Shown here: piece by piece, positions 53,639-62,135 of the stretch
Layout: each line of letters begins with the position of its first letter
Numbering within the stretch: the first letter of the stretch is position 1
Assembly (NCBI RefSeq): GCF_043555935.1
Contig: NZ_JBIGIB010000006.1
Span: 124,001-188,000, forward strand
Direction of reading: 5' to 3'
DNA length: 64,000 nucleotides
From: Pelomonas baiyunensis
Lineage (GTDB): Bacteria; Pseudomonadota; Gammaproteobacteria; Burkholderiales; Burkholderiaceae_C
Position numbers and translations under genes: made by a program
The notes under the pieces: generated by a model
Database searches by the model: none
What the model saw: the letters and a program-made list of their open reading frames with translations, nothing else
What the model was told of the DNA's origin: nothing

Positions 53639-54435
53639 CCGTCTACACCTTGCAGACCGGCCGGGTGCCGCTGCTCATCAGCCTGCCGCATGTGGGCACC
53701 GACATCCCGCCGGAGTTGCACGACCGCCTCGTGCCCCGCGCGCTGGCCAGCGAAGACACCGATTGGCACCTCGAACGCCTGTACCGGCCGCTGGCCGAGC
53801 GCCTGGGCGCCAGCCTCATCGTGCCGCGCTACAGCCGTTACGTGATCGACCTGAACCGCCCGCCGGACGACCGGCCGCTGTACCCCGGCGCGTCGGGTGG
53901 CACGGGCCTGATGCCCACGCATTTCTTCAGCAGCGAGCCGCTGTACCGCGAGGGCGCCGAGCCCGATGCCGCCGAGATCGCGGCCCGGCGCGAAGCCTGC
54001 TGGCGCCCGTACCACGATGCGCTGGCGGCGGAGTTGCAGCGCCTGCGCGCGCAGCACGGGCGTGCGTTTCTGTTTGACGGTCACAGCATCCGCTCCGTGC
54101 TGCCGTGGCTGTTTGACGGCGAGCTGCCCGCCTTGAACCTCGGCACCGCCGATGGCGCCTCCTGCGCGCCGCAGGTGACCGAGCGCCTGGGCGCAGTGCT
54201 GGCGGCGCAGTCGGCCTACACGCAGGTGGTGAACGGCCGCTTCAAGGGCGGCTACATCACGCGGCACTACGGCCAGCCCGGCACGGGCGTGCACGCCGTG
54301 CAGCTGGAGATGTGCCAGCGCTGCTACATGGACGAGAACGCCGACCCGCGTGGGGCCTATGACGAGGCCCGTGCGGCGGGCGCGTCGGCCGTGATTTCCT
54401 CGTTGCTGGAGGCCTTGCTGGCATGCCCGGTTTGA
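53635..54435 (+). CDS. hutG: N-formylglutamate deformylase
   Basis: Final step of the five-step hut pathway, releasing formate and glutamate from N-formylglutamate. 266 residues from the ATG at 53635. LLISLPHVGTDIPPELHDRL, ASEDTDWHLERLYRPLAERL, SRYVIDLNRPPDDRPLYPG and AFLFDGHSIRSVLPWLFDG match the N-formylglutamate amidohydrolase family; the metal-binding His/Glu/His residues lie in these segments. HYGQPGTGVHAVQLEMCQRC near the end is typical. The presence of hutF downstream confirms this role rather than formiminoglutamase. The two genes overlap by 13 bases. Confidence 0.95.
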   Translation: MTVYTLQTGRVPLLISLPHVGTDIPPELHDRLVPRALASEDTDWHLERLYRPLAERLGASLIVPRYSRYVIDLNRPPDDRPLYPGASGGTGLMPTHFFSSEPLYREGAEPDAAEIAARREACWRPYHDALAAELQRLRAQHGRAFLFDGHSIRSVLPWLFDGELPALNLGTADGASCAPQVTERLGAVLAAQSAYTQVVNGRFKGGYITRHYGQPGTGVHAVQLEMCQRCYMDENADPRGAYDEARAAGASAVISSLLEALLACPV

Positions 54436-55814
54436 AGCGATGGCACGCGCCGCTGGCGTGGGTGGGCGGGCGCTGGGCCCGCGATGTGTTGCTGGTGGCC
54501 GACGCGCAAGGGCACTGGGCCGAGATCACGCCCGGCGTACCCCAGCCGGCGGAGGCCGAGCGGCTGGGCGGGCCGGTGATTCCGAGCCTGGTCAATGCCC
54601 ACAGCCACGCCTTCCAGCGCGCGTTCGTGGGCCTGGCCGAGCGCCGAGAGGCCGGGCAGGACGACTTCTGGAGCTGGCGTGACCGCATGTACGCGCTGGC
54701 GCTGCGCATCTCGCCCGAGCAACTGCGCGCCGTGGCCACGCAGCTGTATGCCGAGCTGCTGCGCGGCGGCTACACACAGGTGTGCGAGTTTCACTACGTG
54801 CACCACGCCGCCCATGCGGCCCAAGGCGGCCAGCCGTTTGAGGACGAGCTCGACATGGCCTGGGCCCTGGCCGCGGCGGCTGAGGAGGTGGGCATCGGCC
54901 TCACGCTGCTGCCGGTGGTCTACACCCGCAGCGGCTTTGGGGCCACGGGCTTGCGGCCGGACCAGCACCGCTTCCGGGCCGACGCGGCCTGGGCCTGGCG
55001 GGCTTGCCAGCGCATCGGCGCGGCCGGGCTGCCGCGGGTGAACGCGGGCGTGGCGCTGCACTCGTTGCGGGGGGCGTCCACGGACGACATCGAGCAGTTG
55101 CTGAGCGCCGTGGGCCATGCCGACCTGCCGCTGCACATCCACGTGGCCGAGCAAACCGCCGAGGTGGACGACTGCCTGCAGGCCACCGGTTGCCGGCCCA
55201 TCGAGTGGCTGGCCCAGCAGGGCTGGCTGGACGCGCGCTGGCAGCTGGTGCACGCCACGCACGCCGAGCCGGCCGAGATCGACGCGGTGGCCCGCGCGGG
55301 CGCCGGCATCGTGATCTGCCCGGGCACCGAGGCCAACCTGGGCGACGGCCTGTGCGACCTGCCGCGCTGGCTGCAGCATGGCGTGCCGCTGACGGTCGGG
55401 TCCGACAGCCAGGTCACGCGCGGTTGGGTGGAGGAACTGCGCTGGCTGGAATACGGCCAGCGGCTGAGCCTGCGCCAGCGCAACGTGTCGGCGGCGCCGG
55501 GTTCGCAGCCGTCCAGCGCGGCGCGGCTGTTCGACGCGGCCGTGGCCGGTGGCGCCCGGGCGGCCGGGTTGGCCGGCTGGGGGCTCCAGGCCGGCGCGCG
55601 GGCGGACTTCATCGTGCTCAACCGCGAGGCCGACAGCCTGCGCGGCCTGCCCGACGCTGCCCTGCTGGACGCGGTGGTGTTTGGCAGCAACGGGTCGCCC
55701 TGGCAGTCGGTGTGGGTGGCCGGTCGGGCGCGGCCCTGGCGGGCGCCCCAGCGGGTGGGCGAGGCGTTTGAAGCGGCCATGCAGGCCCTGTGGGCAGGCG
55801 CCGAACCCCGTTAA
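54423..55814 (+). CDS. hutF: Formimidoylglutamate deiminase
   Basis: Fourth step: deiminates N-formimino-L-glutamate to N-formyl-L-glutamate and ammonia. 463 residues from the ATG at 54423. Amidohydrolase features: PSLVNAHSHAFQRAFVGLAE with the HxH metal site, DDFWSWRDRMYALALRISPE, QVCEFHYVHHAAHAAQGG, LPLHIHVAEQTAEVDDC, WQLVHATHAEPAEIDAVARA, CPGTEANLGDGLCDL and TVGSDSQVTRGWVEELRWLE with the metal Asp. Last gene of the plus-strand hut operon; a chemoreceptor gene begins 65 bases later. Confidence 0.95.
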   Translation: MPGLKRWHAPLAWVGGRWARDVLLVADAQGHWAEITPGVPQPAEAERLGGPVIPSLVNAHSHAFQRAFVGLAERREAGQDDFWSWRDRMYALALRISPEQLRAVATQLYAELLRGGYTQVCEFHYVHHAAHAAQGGQPFEDELDMAWALAAAAEEVGIGLTLLPVVYTRSGFGATGLRPDQHRFRADAAWAWRACQRIGAAGLPRVNAGVALHSLRGASTDDIEQLLSAVGHADLPLHIHVAEQTAEVDDCLQATGCRPIEWLAQQGWLDARWQLVHATHAEPAEIDAVARAGAGIVICPGTEANLGDGLCDLPRWLQHGVPLTVGSDSQVTRGWVEELRWLEYGQRLSLRQRNVSAAPGSQPSSAARLFDAAVAGGARAAGLAGWGLQAGARADFIVLNREADSLRGLPDAALLDAVVFGSNGSPWQSVWVAGRARPWRAPQRVGEAFEAAMQALWAGAEPR

Positions 55815-55879
55815 AGATACCCTTGGCGCGTCAGGCTGAAGTCGTTAGGCTTTCGGGCACAAGTCCACGGAGGGCGGCG

Positions 55880-57433
55880 ATGAAGCTGAGCGATTTCTCG
55901 ATCAAGGCGCGTCTGTTGGCCCTGGCGGCCATGGCCGTTCTGGCGATGCTGGTGGTGGGGGTGCAAGGCTTGCTGAGCCTGTCCAGCTCCAAAGCGGCGT
56001 TCGTGCACTACGTGGACAACGACGTCGAGGCCCTGGCCCACCTGGCCGGCGTGCGGGCCGGCGTGGGCAACTTGCGCCGCTACGAGAAAGACTCCCTCAT
56101 CAACCTGGCCGACGCGAAGGCCGTGGCCAAGTACCGCAAGGAATGGGACGAGACCTTTGAGAAGGTGGCTGCGAGTCTGGGCAAGATGGAGGCGCTGGAT
56201 CTGCCGGGTGACCTGAAGCGGCGCCCGCAGGAATTGCAAAAAGCGCTGCAGGACTACCGCACCGGCTTTTCGGGCATCCAGCAGCGCGTGGCCCAGGGCG
56301 AGTTTGCTGACACGGCCGCTGCCAACCAGGCCATGGAGCCGGTCAAAGGCTCGGTGCGTGCGATGGACAAGGTGCTGGCCGACATGACCGACCAGATCGA
56401 CAAGCATTCGGCTGCCCAGGTCGCGGCGCTTGACGCGCACGAGCAATCCATCCGCCGCAACTTGTTGATCGTGGTGGTGGTGGCGGTGCTGCTGCTGTCG
56501 GGCTACACCACGGTCAACATCCGCTCCATCTTGATGCCGCTGGCTGCGGCGGTGAAGTCCGCCGAGCGCATTGCCGGGCACGACCTGAGTCAAAGCGTGC
56601 GGGTGGTGGGCACCGATGAAACCGCCGCCCTTATGCGCGGCGTGCAGGGCATGCAGGCCTCGCTGGTGCAGATCGTGACCGGCGTGCGGGAGAGCACCGA
56701 CGGCATCGCCACGGCCTCGCGCGAGGTGGCCGTGGGCAGCCAGGACTTGAGCAACCGCACCGAGCAGGCCGCGTCCAGCCTGCAGGAAACCGCATCAGCC
56801 ATGGAGCAGTTAACCGCCAGCGTCAACCACAACGCCGAGTCCGCGCGTCAGGCCAACCAACTCGCGCTGGATGCTGCCGACGTGGCCCGCCGAGGCGGCG
56901 CGGTGGTGGACGAGGTGGTGCAGACCATGGGCCAGATCAGCGCGTCAGCCGCCAAGATCGGCGACATCATTGCCGTCATCGACGGCATCGCCTTCCAAAC
57001 CAACATCCTGGCGCTGAACGCGGCGGTGGAAGCCGCGCGGGCCGGCGAGCAGGGCCGCGGCTTCGCGGTGGTGGCGGCCGAAGTGCGCACGCTGGCGCAG
57101 CGGTCGGCCGAGGCGGCCAAGGAGATCAAGGGCCTGATCCTGGCCAGCGGCGAGAACGTGGACAACGGCGCGGCGCTGGTGGCGCGGGCCGGTGAAACCA
57201 TGCACGAAATCATCGGCGCGATCGGGCGGGTCAGCACCATGGTGGGCGAAATCAGCCACGCCACCGGCGAGCAAAGCTCCGGCATCGGCCAGATCGGCCA
57301 GGCCATTGCCAACCTCGACCAGATGACCCAGCAGAACGCCGCCCTGGTGGAAGAGTCCGCCGCGGCGGCGGCCAGCCTGCAGCAGCAGGCCGACGAGTTG
57401 ACGCGCTCGGTGGCGGTGTTCCGCCTGAGTTGA
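55880..57433 (+). CDS. Methyl-accepting chemotaxis protein
   Basis: Transmembrane chemoreceptor. 517 residues from the ATG at 55880 with GGAGGGCGGCG upstream. First membrane helix at about 10-34, a four-helix-bundle-type periplasmic domain (about 35-190; LRRYEKDSLINLADAKAVAK is typical of 4HB_MCP domains of this group), a second helix at about 194-214 (LLIVVVVAVLLLSGYTTVNI), HAMP to about 270, then the signalling domain. The hairpin tip includes DGIAFQTNILALNAAVEAAR, conserved for CheA/CheW contact. No C-terminal CheR-binding pentapeptide. The ligand is unknown; position after hutF hints at histidine or a product, but only as inference. Confidence 0.95.
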   Translation: MKLSDFSIKARLLALAAMAVLAMLVVGVQGLLSLSSSKAAFVHYVDNDVEALAHLAGVRAGVGNLRRYEKDSLINLADAKAVAKYRKEWDETFEKVAASLGKMEALDLPGDLKRRPQELQKALQDYRTGFSGIQQRVAQGEFADTAAANQAMEPVKGSVRAMDKVLADMTDQIDKHSAAQVAALDAHEQSIRRNLLIVVVVAVLLLSGYTTVNIRSILMPLAAAVKSAERIAGHDLSQSVRVVGTDETAALMRGVQGMQASLVQIVTGVRESTDGIATASREVAVGSQDLSNRTEQAASSLQETASAMEQLTASVNHNAESARQANQLALDAADVARRGGAVVDEVVQTMGQISASAAKIGDIIAVIDGIAFQTNILALNAAVEAARAGEQGRGFAVVAAEVRTLAQRSAEAAKEIKGLILASGENVDNGAALVARAGETMHEIIGAIGRVSTMVGEISHATGEQSSGIGQIGQAIANLDQMTQQNAALVEESAAAAASLQQQADELTRSVAVFRLS

Positions 57434-57563
57434 GCGGTTGGCCCATTTGCGGGCCGTGGCTGTCGATTCAGCGGCCCCGGGCGTTATTCGTCGCGCGGGG
57501 CTCGTGAGGGTGAGGGGGGCGGCGCACCATGCGGCCATCGCAACCCAAACCCTGGAGCCGCTG

Positions 57564-57881
57564 ATGAACACCCCCACCGCCCGCGACCCGATTCACACCC
57601 CCGCGTCGGCCCCTGTGGCGCCCGACCTGCACGCCCTGGCGGCGCGTCGGGTGGACCTCAAGCTCGGCTTTCTGACGCACCTGGGCGTGTTCCTGGCCGT
57701 GAACACGGGCCTGGCGTTGCTGGGCTACCTGCGGGGCGGTGAGTTGCACCTGCCGTTCCCGGTCTGGGGCTGGGGCATCGGCCTGGTGGCCCATGCGGTG
57801 GGCACGGCGATCAGCCTGTCCGGCCCCAGCCTGCGGGAGCGGCTGATGGGCGCAGAACTTGCCGCCCTGCAAAAGCGCTGA
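57564..57881 (+). CDS. Small 2TM domain protein
   Basis: 105 residues from the ATG at 57564, with TGGAG upstream; the frame is open before it, but this start fits the family. After a Pro-rich N-terminus, AARRVDLKLGFLTHLGVFLA leads into two membrane helices (LGVFLAVNTGLALLGYL and VWGWGIGLVAHAVGTAISL). It ends in RERLMGAELAALQKR. This matches the 2TM domain family seen in many bacteria, often on sensor kinases; function unknown. Confidence 0.75.
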   Translation: MNTPTARDPIHTPASAPVAPDLHALAARRVDLKLGFLTHLGVFLAVNTGLALLGYLRGGELHLPFPVWGWGIGLVAHAVGTAISLSGPSLRERLMGAELAALQKR

Positions 57882-57892
57882 GCGGCAAGAAC

Positions 57893-57927
57893 ACGCCGGC
57901 GGGCGGGCTGTGCCGCCCGCGCGGCGT
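57893..57927. terminator. Long GC-rich hairpin between convergent genes
   Basis: ACGCCG-GCGGGCGG pairs with CCGCCCGC-CGGCGT around a 6-base loop, giving 14 base pairs with one bulge. It fills the gap between the 2TM gene (plus) and the RND pump gene (minus), so it can serve both. No T tract is present. Confidence 0.5.
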
Positions 57928-60900
57928 CAGGCAGCGGCCACCTCGGCCGCGCCCGCGCGCCGGCGGCTGAAGCGCTGGATCAGGTCGTCCACGATCTCGT
58001 ACAGCACCGGAATCACCAGCAAGCTCAGCAGCGTGGAGGTGATGAGCCCGCCGATCACGACGATGGCCATCGGGGCCCGGAAGCTCGGGTCGGTGCCGAA
58101 ACCCAGGGCGATGGGCATCATGCCCGCGCCCATGGCCAGCGTGGTCATGACGATGGGGCGGGCCCGCTTGTGGCAAGCGTCCAGCAGTGCGTCCAGGCGG
58201 CTCAGGCCTTGCTCGCGCTGCGCCACGATGGCGTACTCCACCAGCAGGATGGAGTTCTTGGTGGCGATGCCCATCAGCATGATCATGCCGATCATGGCTG
58301 GCATGGACAGGTCGGTGCCGGTCACGAACAGCGCCAGGATGGCGCCCGGGATGGACAGCACCAACGCCCCCAGGATGGTGACCGGCTGCACCCACGCGTG
58401 GAACAGCAGCACCAGCACGATGTAGATGCACGCCACGCCTGTGCCCATGGCGAGCAGGAAGCCCTGGCCCAGTTCGGCAAACGCTTCCGCGTCGCCGATC
58501 TCGGCTTTGGTCACGCCCGGGGGCAGCTGCGACAGGCTGGGCAGCGCCGCTGCGGCGGCCTGCACCTCGCTCAGGGGCTGGCCGTTCAGGGCGATCTCGA
58601 AGTTGACGTTGCGCAGCCGGTCGTAGCGGTCGATCTGGGCCGGGCCACTTGTGAGGCTCAGCTCGGCCACCTGGCGCACCGGCACCGGGCCGTGGGCCCC
58701 AGGCACGGTCAGCTCGCCCAGCAGGGCCAGGTCTGCGCGGGCTGCGTCGGGCAGGCGCACGACGATGGGCACCTGGCGCTGCGCGAGGTTGAGCTTGGGC
58801 AGGAACTGGTCGTAGTCGCCCGCGGTGGCGATGCGCAGCGTCTCGGCAATGGCGGCGGTGGACACGCCCAAGTCCGCCGCACGCGCGGCGTCGGGCTTGA
58901 TGAGCAGCTCGGGGCGCTGCAGGCTGGAACTGCTGGTGACCTGGCCGATGCCGGGCAGCGTGCGCAGCTCTTTCTCCACCTTGGCGGCGTGCAGGGCCAG
59001 GGCCTCGCCGTCTTCCCCGGCCAGCACCAGTTGGTACTTGTCGTTGGAGCCGCCGAACGTCACCTTCAGGCGCGCGCCGGCAATCGGCTCCAGCCGCTCG
59101 CGCAGTTCGCGTTCGATCTGCTGCTTGCTGGTGCCGCGGCGCTCCTTGCGGGGCGTGAGGTTGAGCGTCAGCGTGGCTTTGCGGGCCTCGGCGGCGCCGG
59201 CCATGGCGAAGGGGTCGCTGCCGGCGCTGCCGCCGCCCACGGCGGTGTAGACCAGCTTCACGTGCGGGTGGGCCGCCGCCACGGCGCGGGCCTGCTCGGC
59301 AATCACTTGCGTCTGCGCGTAGGTGCTGCCGGGCGGCAGCTCGATGCTGATCTGCGTCTGGCTCAGGTCGTCCGGCGGCAGGAAGGCGCCGGGGATCTGG
59401 CCCATGAACAGCGGCGTGCAGGCCGCCACGCCAAACGCCGCGGTGATGGCCATGGTCTTGCCCTTGTGCGTGAAGGCCCAGCGCGCGGCGCGCAGGTAGG
59501 TGGGCATCCAGAAGGGCTCCTTGTGGGCGTGTTTGGGCGCCTTCAGGAGGTAGGCCGCCATCATGGGCGTGAGCAGCCGCGCCACCACCAGCGAGAAGAA
59601 CACCGCGATGGACGCCGTCCAGCCGAACTGCACGAAGAACTTGCCCACCACGCCGCTCATGAAGGCGGTGGGCAGGAACACGGCGATCAGCGTGAAGGTG
59701 GTGGCAATCACGGCCAGGCCGATCTCGTCCGCTGCCTCACGCGCGGCTTCCAGCGGCGTCTTGCCCAGGGTGAGGTGGCGCATGATGTTTTCGATCTCGA
59801 CGATGGCGTCATCCACCAGCACGCCAATCACGAGCGACAGCGACAACAGCGTCACCACGTTGAGCGTGAAGCCCATCCACTGCATGACCATGAAGGTCGG
59901 GATCGCGCTCAGCGGCAGCGCCACCGCGCTGACCAGCGTGGCCCGCCAGTCGCGCAGGAAGAACCACACCACCAGCACCGCCAGGAAGGCGCCCTCCAGC
60001 AGCAGCGAGAGGCTGCCGTTGTAGTTCTCGATCACCGGGTCCACGAAGTTGAAGGCCTCGGTGACGGTGATGTCCGGGTGGGCGGCCTTGAGCTCGGCCA
60101 GTGCCGCGCGCAGCCGCTCGGCCAGGTCCACCTCGCCAGCGCCACGGGCGCGCACGATCTCGAAGCCCACCACGGGCTTGCCGTTCAGGAAGGCGCCGCT
60201 GCGGGTTTCGGCCAGGGTGTCGCTCACGGTGGCCACCTGGTCCAGCCGCACGTGGCGGCCGCTGGCCAGCGGGATGTCCAGCGCCGCCAGTTGCTCGGCG
60301 CTTTGCACGGTGGCGATGGTGCGTACCGACTGCTCGGCGCCACCCAGCGTGGCGCGGCCGCCCGGGGCTTCCTGCTGCACGCTCTTGAGCTGACGCGACA
60401 CCTCGGCCGCACTCACGCCCAGGGCCAGCAGGCGGGCCGGGTCCAGCGCCACGCGCACTTCGCGGCTCACGCCGCCCACGCGGGCCACCGAGCCCACGCC
60501 GCGCACCGACAGCAGGCGCTTGGTGACCTGGTTGTCCACGAACCAGCTCAGCGCCTCGTCGTCCATGTGGCTGCTGGAGACGGTGTAGGTCAGGATGGGC
60601 GTGCCCGACAGGTTCATCTTGGTGATGACCGGGTCGCGCAGGTCGGCCGGCAGGTCGGCGCGGACGCGAGCCACGGCGTCGCGCGTGTCGTCCTGGGCTT
60701 CCTGCAGCGGCTTTTCCAGGCGGTACTCCACCGTGATGGTGGCGGTGCCGTCCTGCACCTTGGTGTAGATGTGCTTGACGCCTTGCGCCGTGGCGACCGA
60801 GTTCTCGATCTTGCGGGCCACCTCGGTTTCCATCTGCGCCGGGGCTGCACCGGGCAATGAGGCGGTGACGACGATGGTGGGCAGTTCGATGTCGGGGAAC

Positions 60901-61010
60901 TGCTGGATCTTCATCTTGCTGAAGCCGACCAGGCCGGCCGCCGTCAGCATGATGAACAGCATCAGGGCCGGCACCGGGTTGGCGATGGACCAGCGGGAGA
61001 GGTTGAACAT
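57927..61010 (-). CDS. Efflux RND transporter permease subunit (HAE1/AcrB-like)
   Basis: Proton-driven inner-membrane pump of a tripartite efflux system. 1027 residues from the ATG at 61010, with AAGGAGAG upstream. It starts NLSRWSIANPVPALMLFIML and FPDIELPTIVVTASLPGAAP, typical of the family. The proton-relay Asp pair in TM4 is in GVLVDDAIVEIENIMRH. Duplicated halves with two large periplasmic loops and 12 membrane helices are evident. The C-terminal half has PAMIGMIMLMGIATKNSILL and MTTLAMGAGMMPIALGFGTD. Substrates are not predictable. It lies downstream of the adaptor and outer-membrane factor genes on the same strand. Confidence 0.95.
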   Translation of the reverse strand: MFNLSRWSIANPVPALMLFIMLTAAGLVGFSKMKIQQFPDIELPTIVVTASLPGAAPAQMETEVARKIENSVATAQGVKHIYTKVQDGTATITVEYRLEKPLQEAQDDTRDAVARVRADLPADLRDPVITKMNLSGTPILTYTVSSSHMDDEALSWFVDNQVTKRLLSVRGVGSVARVGGVSREVRVALDPARLLALGVSAAEVSRQLKSVQQEAPGGRATLGGAEQSVRTIATVQSAEQLAALDIPLASGRHVRLDQVATVSDTLAETRSGAFLNGKPVVGFEIVRARGAGEVDLAERLRAALAELKAAHPDITVTEAFNFVDPVIENYNGSLSLLLEGAFLAVLVVWFFLRDWRATLVSAVALPLSAIPTFMVMQWMGFTLNVVTLLSLSLVIGVLVDDAIVEIENIMRHLTLGKTPLEAAREAADEIGLAVIATTFTLIAVFLPTAFMSGVVGKFFVQFGWTASIAVFFSLVVARLLTPMMAAYLLKAPKHAHKEPFWMPTYLRAARWAFTHKGKTMAITAAFGVAACTPLFMGQIPGAFLPPDDLSQTQISIELPPGSTYAQTQVIAEQARAVAAAHPHVKLVYTAVGGGSAGSDPFAMAGAAEARKATLTLNLTPRKERRGTSKQQIERELRERLEPIAGARLKVTFGGSNDKYQLVLAGEDGEALALHAAKVEKELRTLPGIGQVTSSSSLQRPELLIKPDAARAADLGVSTAAIAETLRIATAGDYDQFLPKLNLAQRQVPIVVRLPDAARADLALLGELTVPGAHGPVPVRQVAELSLTSGPAQIDRYDRLRNVNFEIALNGQPLSEVQAAAAALPSLSQLPPGVTKAEIGDAEAFAELGQGFLLAMGTGVACIYIVLVLLFHAWVQPVTILGALVLSIPGAILALFVTGTDLSMPAMIGMIMLMGIATKNSILLVEYAIVAQREQGLSRLDALLDACHKRARPIVMTTLAMGAGMMPIALGFGTDPSFRAPMAIVVIGGLITSTLLSLLVIPVLYEIVDDLIQRFSRRRAGAAEVAAA

Positions 61011-61023
61011 GGTGGGTCTCTCC

Positions 61024-62133
61024 TTACGGGGCCACGCGAACGGTGTCCCCATCCGCAAGGAAACCCACGCCCGACTCCACCACCGCTGCACCCGCCGCCA
61101 GCCCCGCGCGAATCTCCACGCGGTCGCCTTCGCGGCGGCCCACCTGCACCTTCTGCTGGCGCACCTTGGTGCCGTCGATGCGGAACACGTAGCTGAAGCC
61201 GTCGCGCAGCAGCACGGCGGTTTGCGGCAGGGTCAGCGCCGGGCTGTCGCCCAGCAGGAACTCGCCGCGGGCGAACAGGCCGGCGCGCAGGGCGTCGCCC
61301 GCCGGCAGGTCCACGTAGACCAGGCCGTTGCGGGTCTGGGCGTCCACCTGCGGGGCCACGCGGCGCACGCGGCCTTCCACGGCCGGGGCGCCGCTGGGCT
61401 GCAGTCGCACGCGCTGGCCCGGTTTCACCTGCGCCAGCTCGGCGCCGGGCACCTCGGCGCGCCACTCCAGCCGGCCGCCGCGTTGCAGGCGGAACAGCTC
61501 GGCCCCGGGTTGCACCAGCGCCCCCGGCGTGGCCAGGCGAGCGCTGATGACACCGTCGTCCGGCGCGGTGATGCGGGTGTAGGCCAGGCGCAGCTGGTCG
61601 GCCTGCACGCGGGCTTGCGCTGCGGCCACGCGGGCCTGGGCGGCGGCGTCGGCGGCCAGGGCTTGGTCAATCGCCTGGGCCGACAGCGCCTCGCTGCCTT
61701 GCAGCGTTTTCACGCGGGTGGCGGTCTGGTGGGCGTCGCGGGCGCTGGCTTCGGCTTCCAGCAGCGCGGCGCGGCTGGCGGCCAGGTCGGCTTCCAGCGT
61801 GCCGGGGCTGAGCTGGGCCAGCAACTGGCCCTTCTTCACGCGGTCGCCCACGTCCACGTTCAGCGCCGCCAGGCGCTGGCCGCCGATCTCGGCGCCGATC
61901 ACCACCTCCTGCCACGGGGCAATGGAGCCGGTGCCGGCCAGGGTTTGCGCCCAGGTGCCGCTTTGGGCCACCACGCGCTTGACGGTCAATGCGGGCTTGG
62001 GGGCGGCGCTGGCGGCTGCCGCGGGCGCAGGGTCTGCCTGGACCGGGCCGGAAGTGGCGGCCACGAAGGCCAGGGCCAGCGCGGCCGTCAAGGCCGCGGT
62101 GAGCAGGGAGAGTCGAAACTTGGAGGACTTCAT
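61024..62133 (-). CDS. Efflux RND transporter periplasmic adaptor subunit
   Basis: Membrane fusion protein linking the RND pump to the outer-membrane factor. 369 residues from the ATG at 62133, with TTGGAGGA just upstream. Signal-like N-terminus LLTAALTAALALAFVAATSG. The lipoyl/barrel-sandwich half-motif APWQEVVIGAEIGGQRLAAL is followed by VDVGDRVKKGQLLAQLSPGT. A coiled-coil hairpin spans about 105-175 (many Ala, Gln, Arg), then YTRITAPDDGVISARLATPG, the second lipoyl half. Beta-barrel and membrane-proximal domains complete it. It starts 2 bases after the outer-membrane factor stop. Confidence 0.93.
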   Translation of the reverse strand: MKSSKFRLSLLTAALTAALALAFVAATSGPVQADPAPAAAASAAPKPALTVKRVVAQSGTWAQTLAGTGSIAPWQEVVIGAEIGGQRLAALNVDVGDRVKKGQLLAQLSPGTLEADLAASRAALLEAEASARDAHQTATRVKTLQGSEALSAQAIDQALAADAAAQARVAAAQARVQADQLRLAYTRITAPDDGVISARLATPGALVQPGAELFRLQRGGRLEWRAEVPGAELAQVKPGQRVRLQPSGAPAVEGRVRRVAPQVDAQTRNGLVYVDLPAGDALRAGLFARGEFLLGDSPALTLPQTAVLLRDGFSYVFRIDGTKVRQQKVQVGRREGDRVEIRAGLAAGAAVVESGVGFLADGDTVRVAP

Positions 62134-62135
62134 GG

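Noticed and set aside
55810..55835. TAAAG sequence before the chemoreceptor gene as a flagellar sigma-28 promoter
   Set aside because: No GCCGATAA-like element at the required distance, and the TAAAG overlaps the hutF stop codon.
58170..60860. Plus-strand open frame of 896 codons opposite the RND pump gene
   Set aside because: Shadow of a clear RND pump gene; no start signal or recognisable motif.
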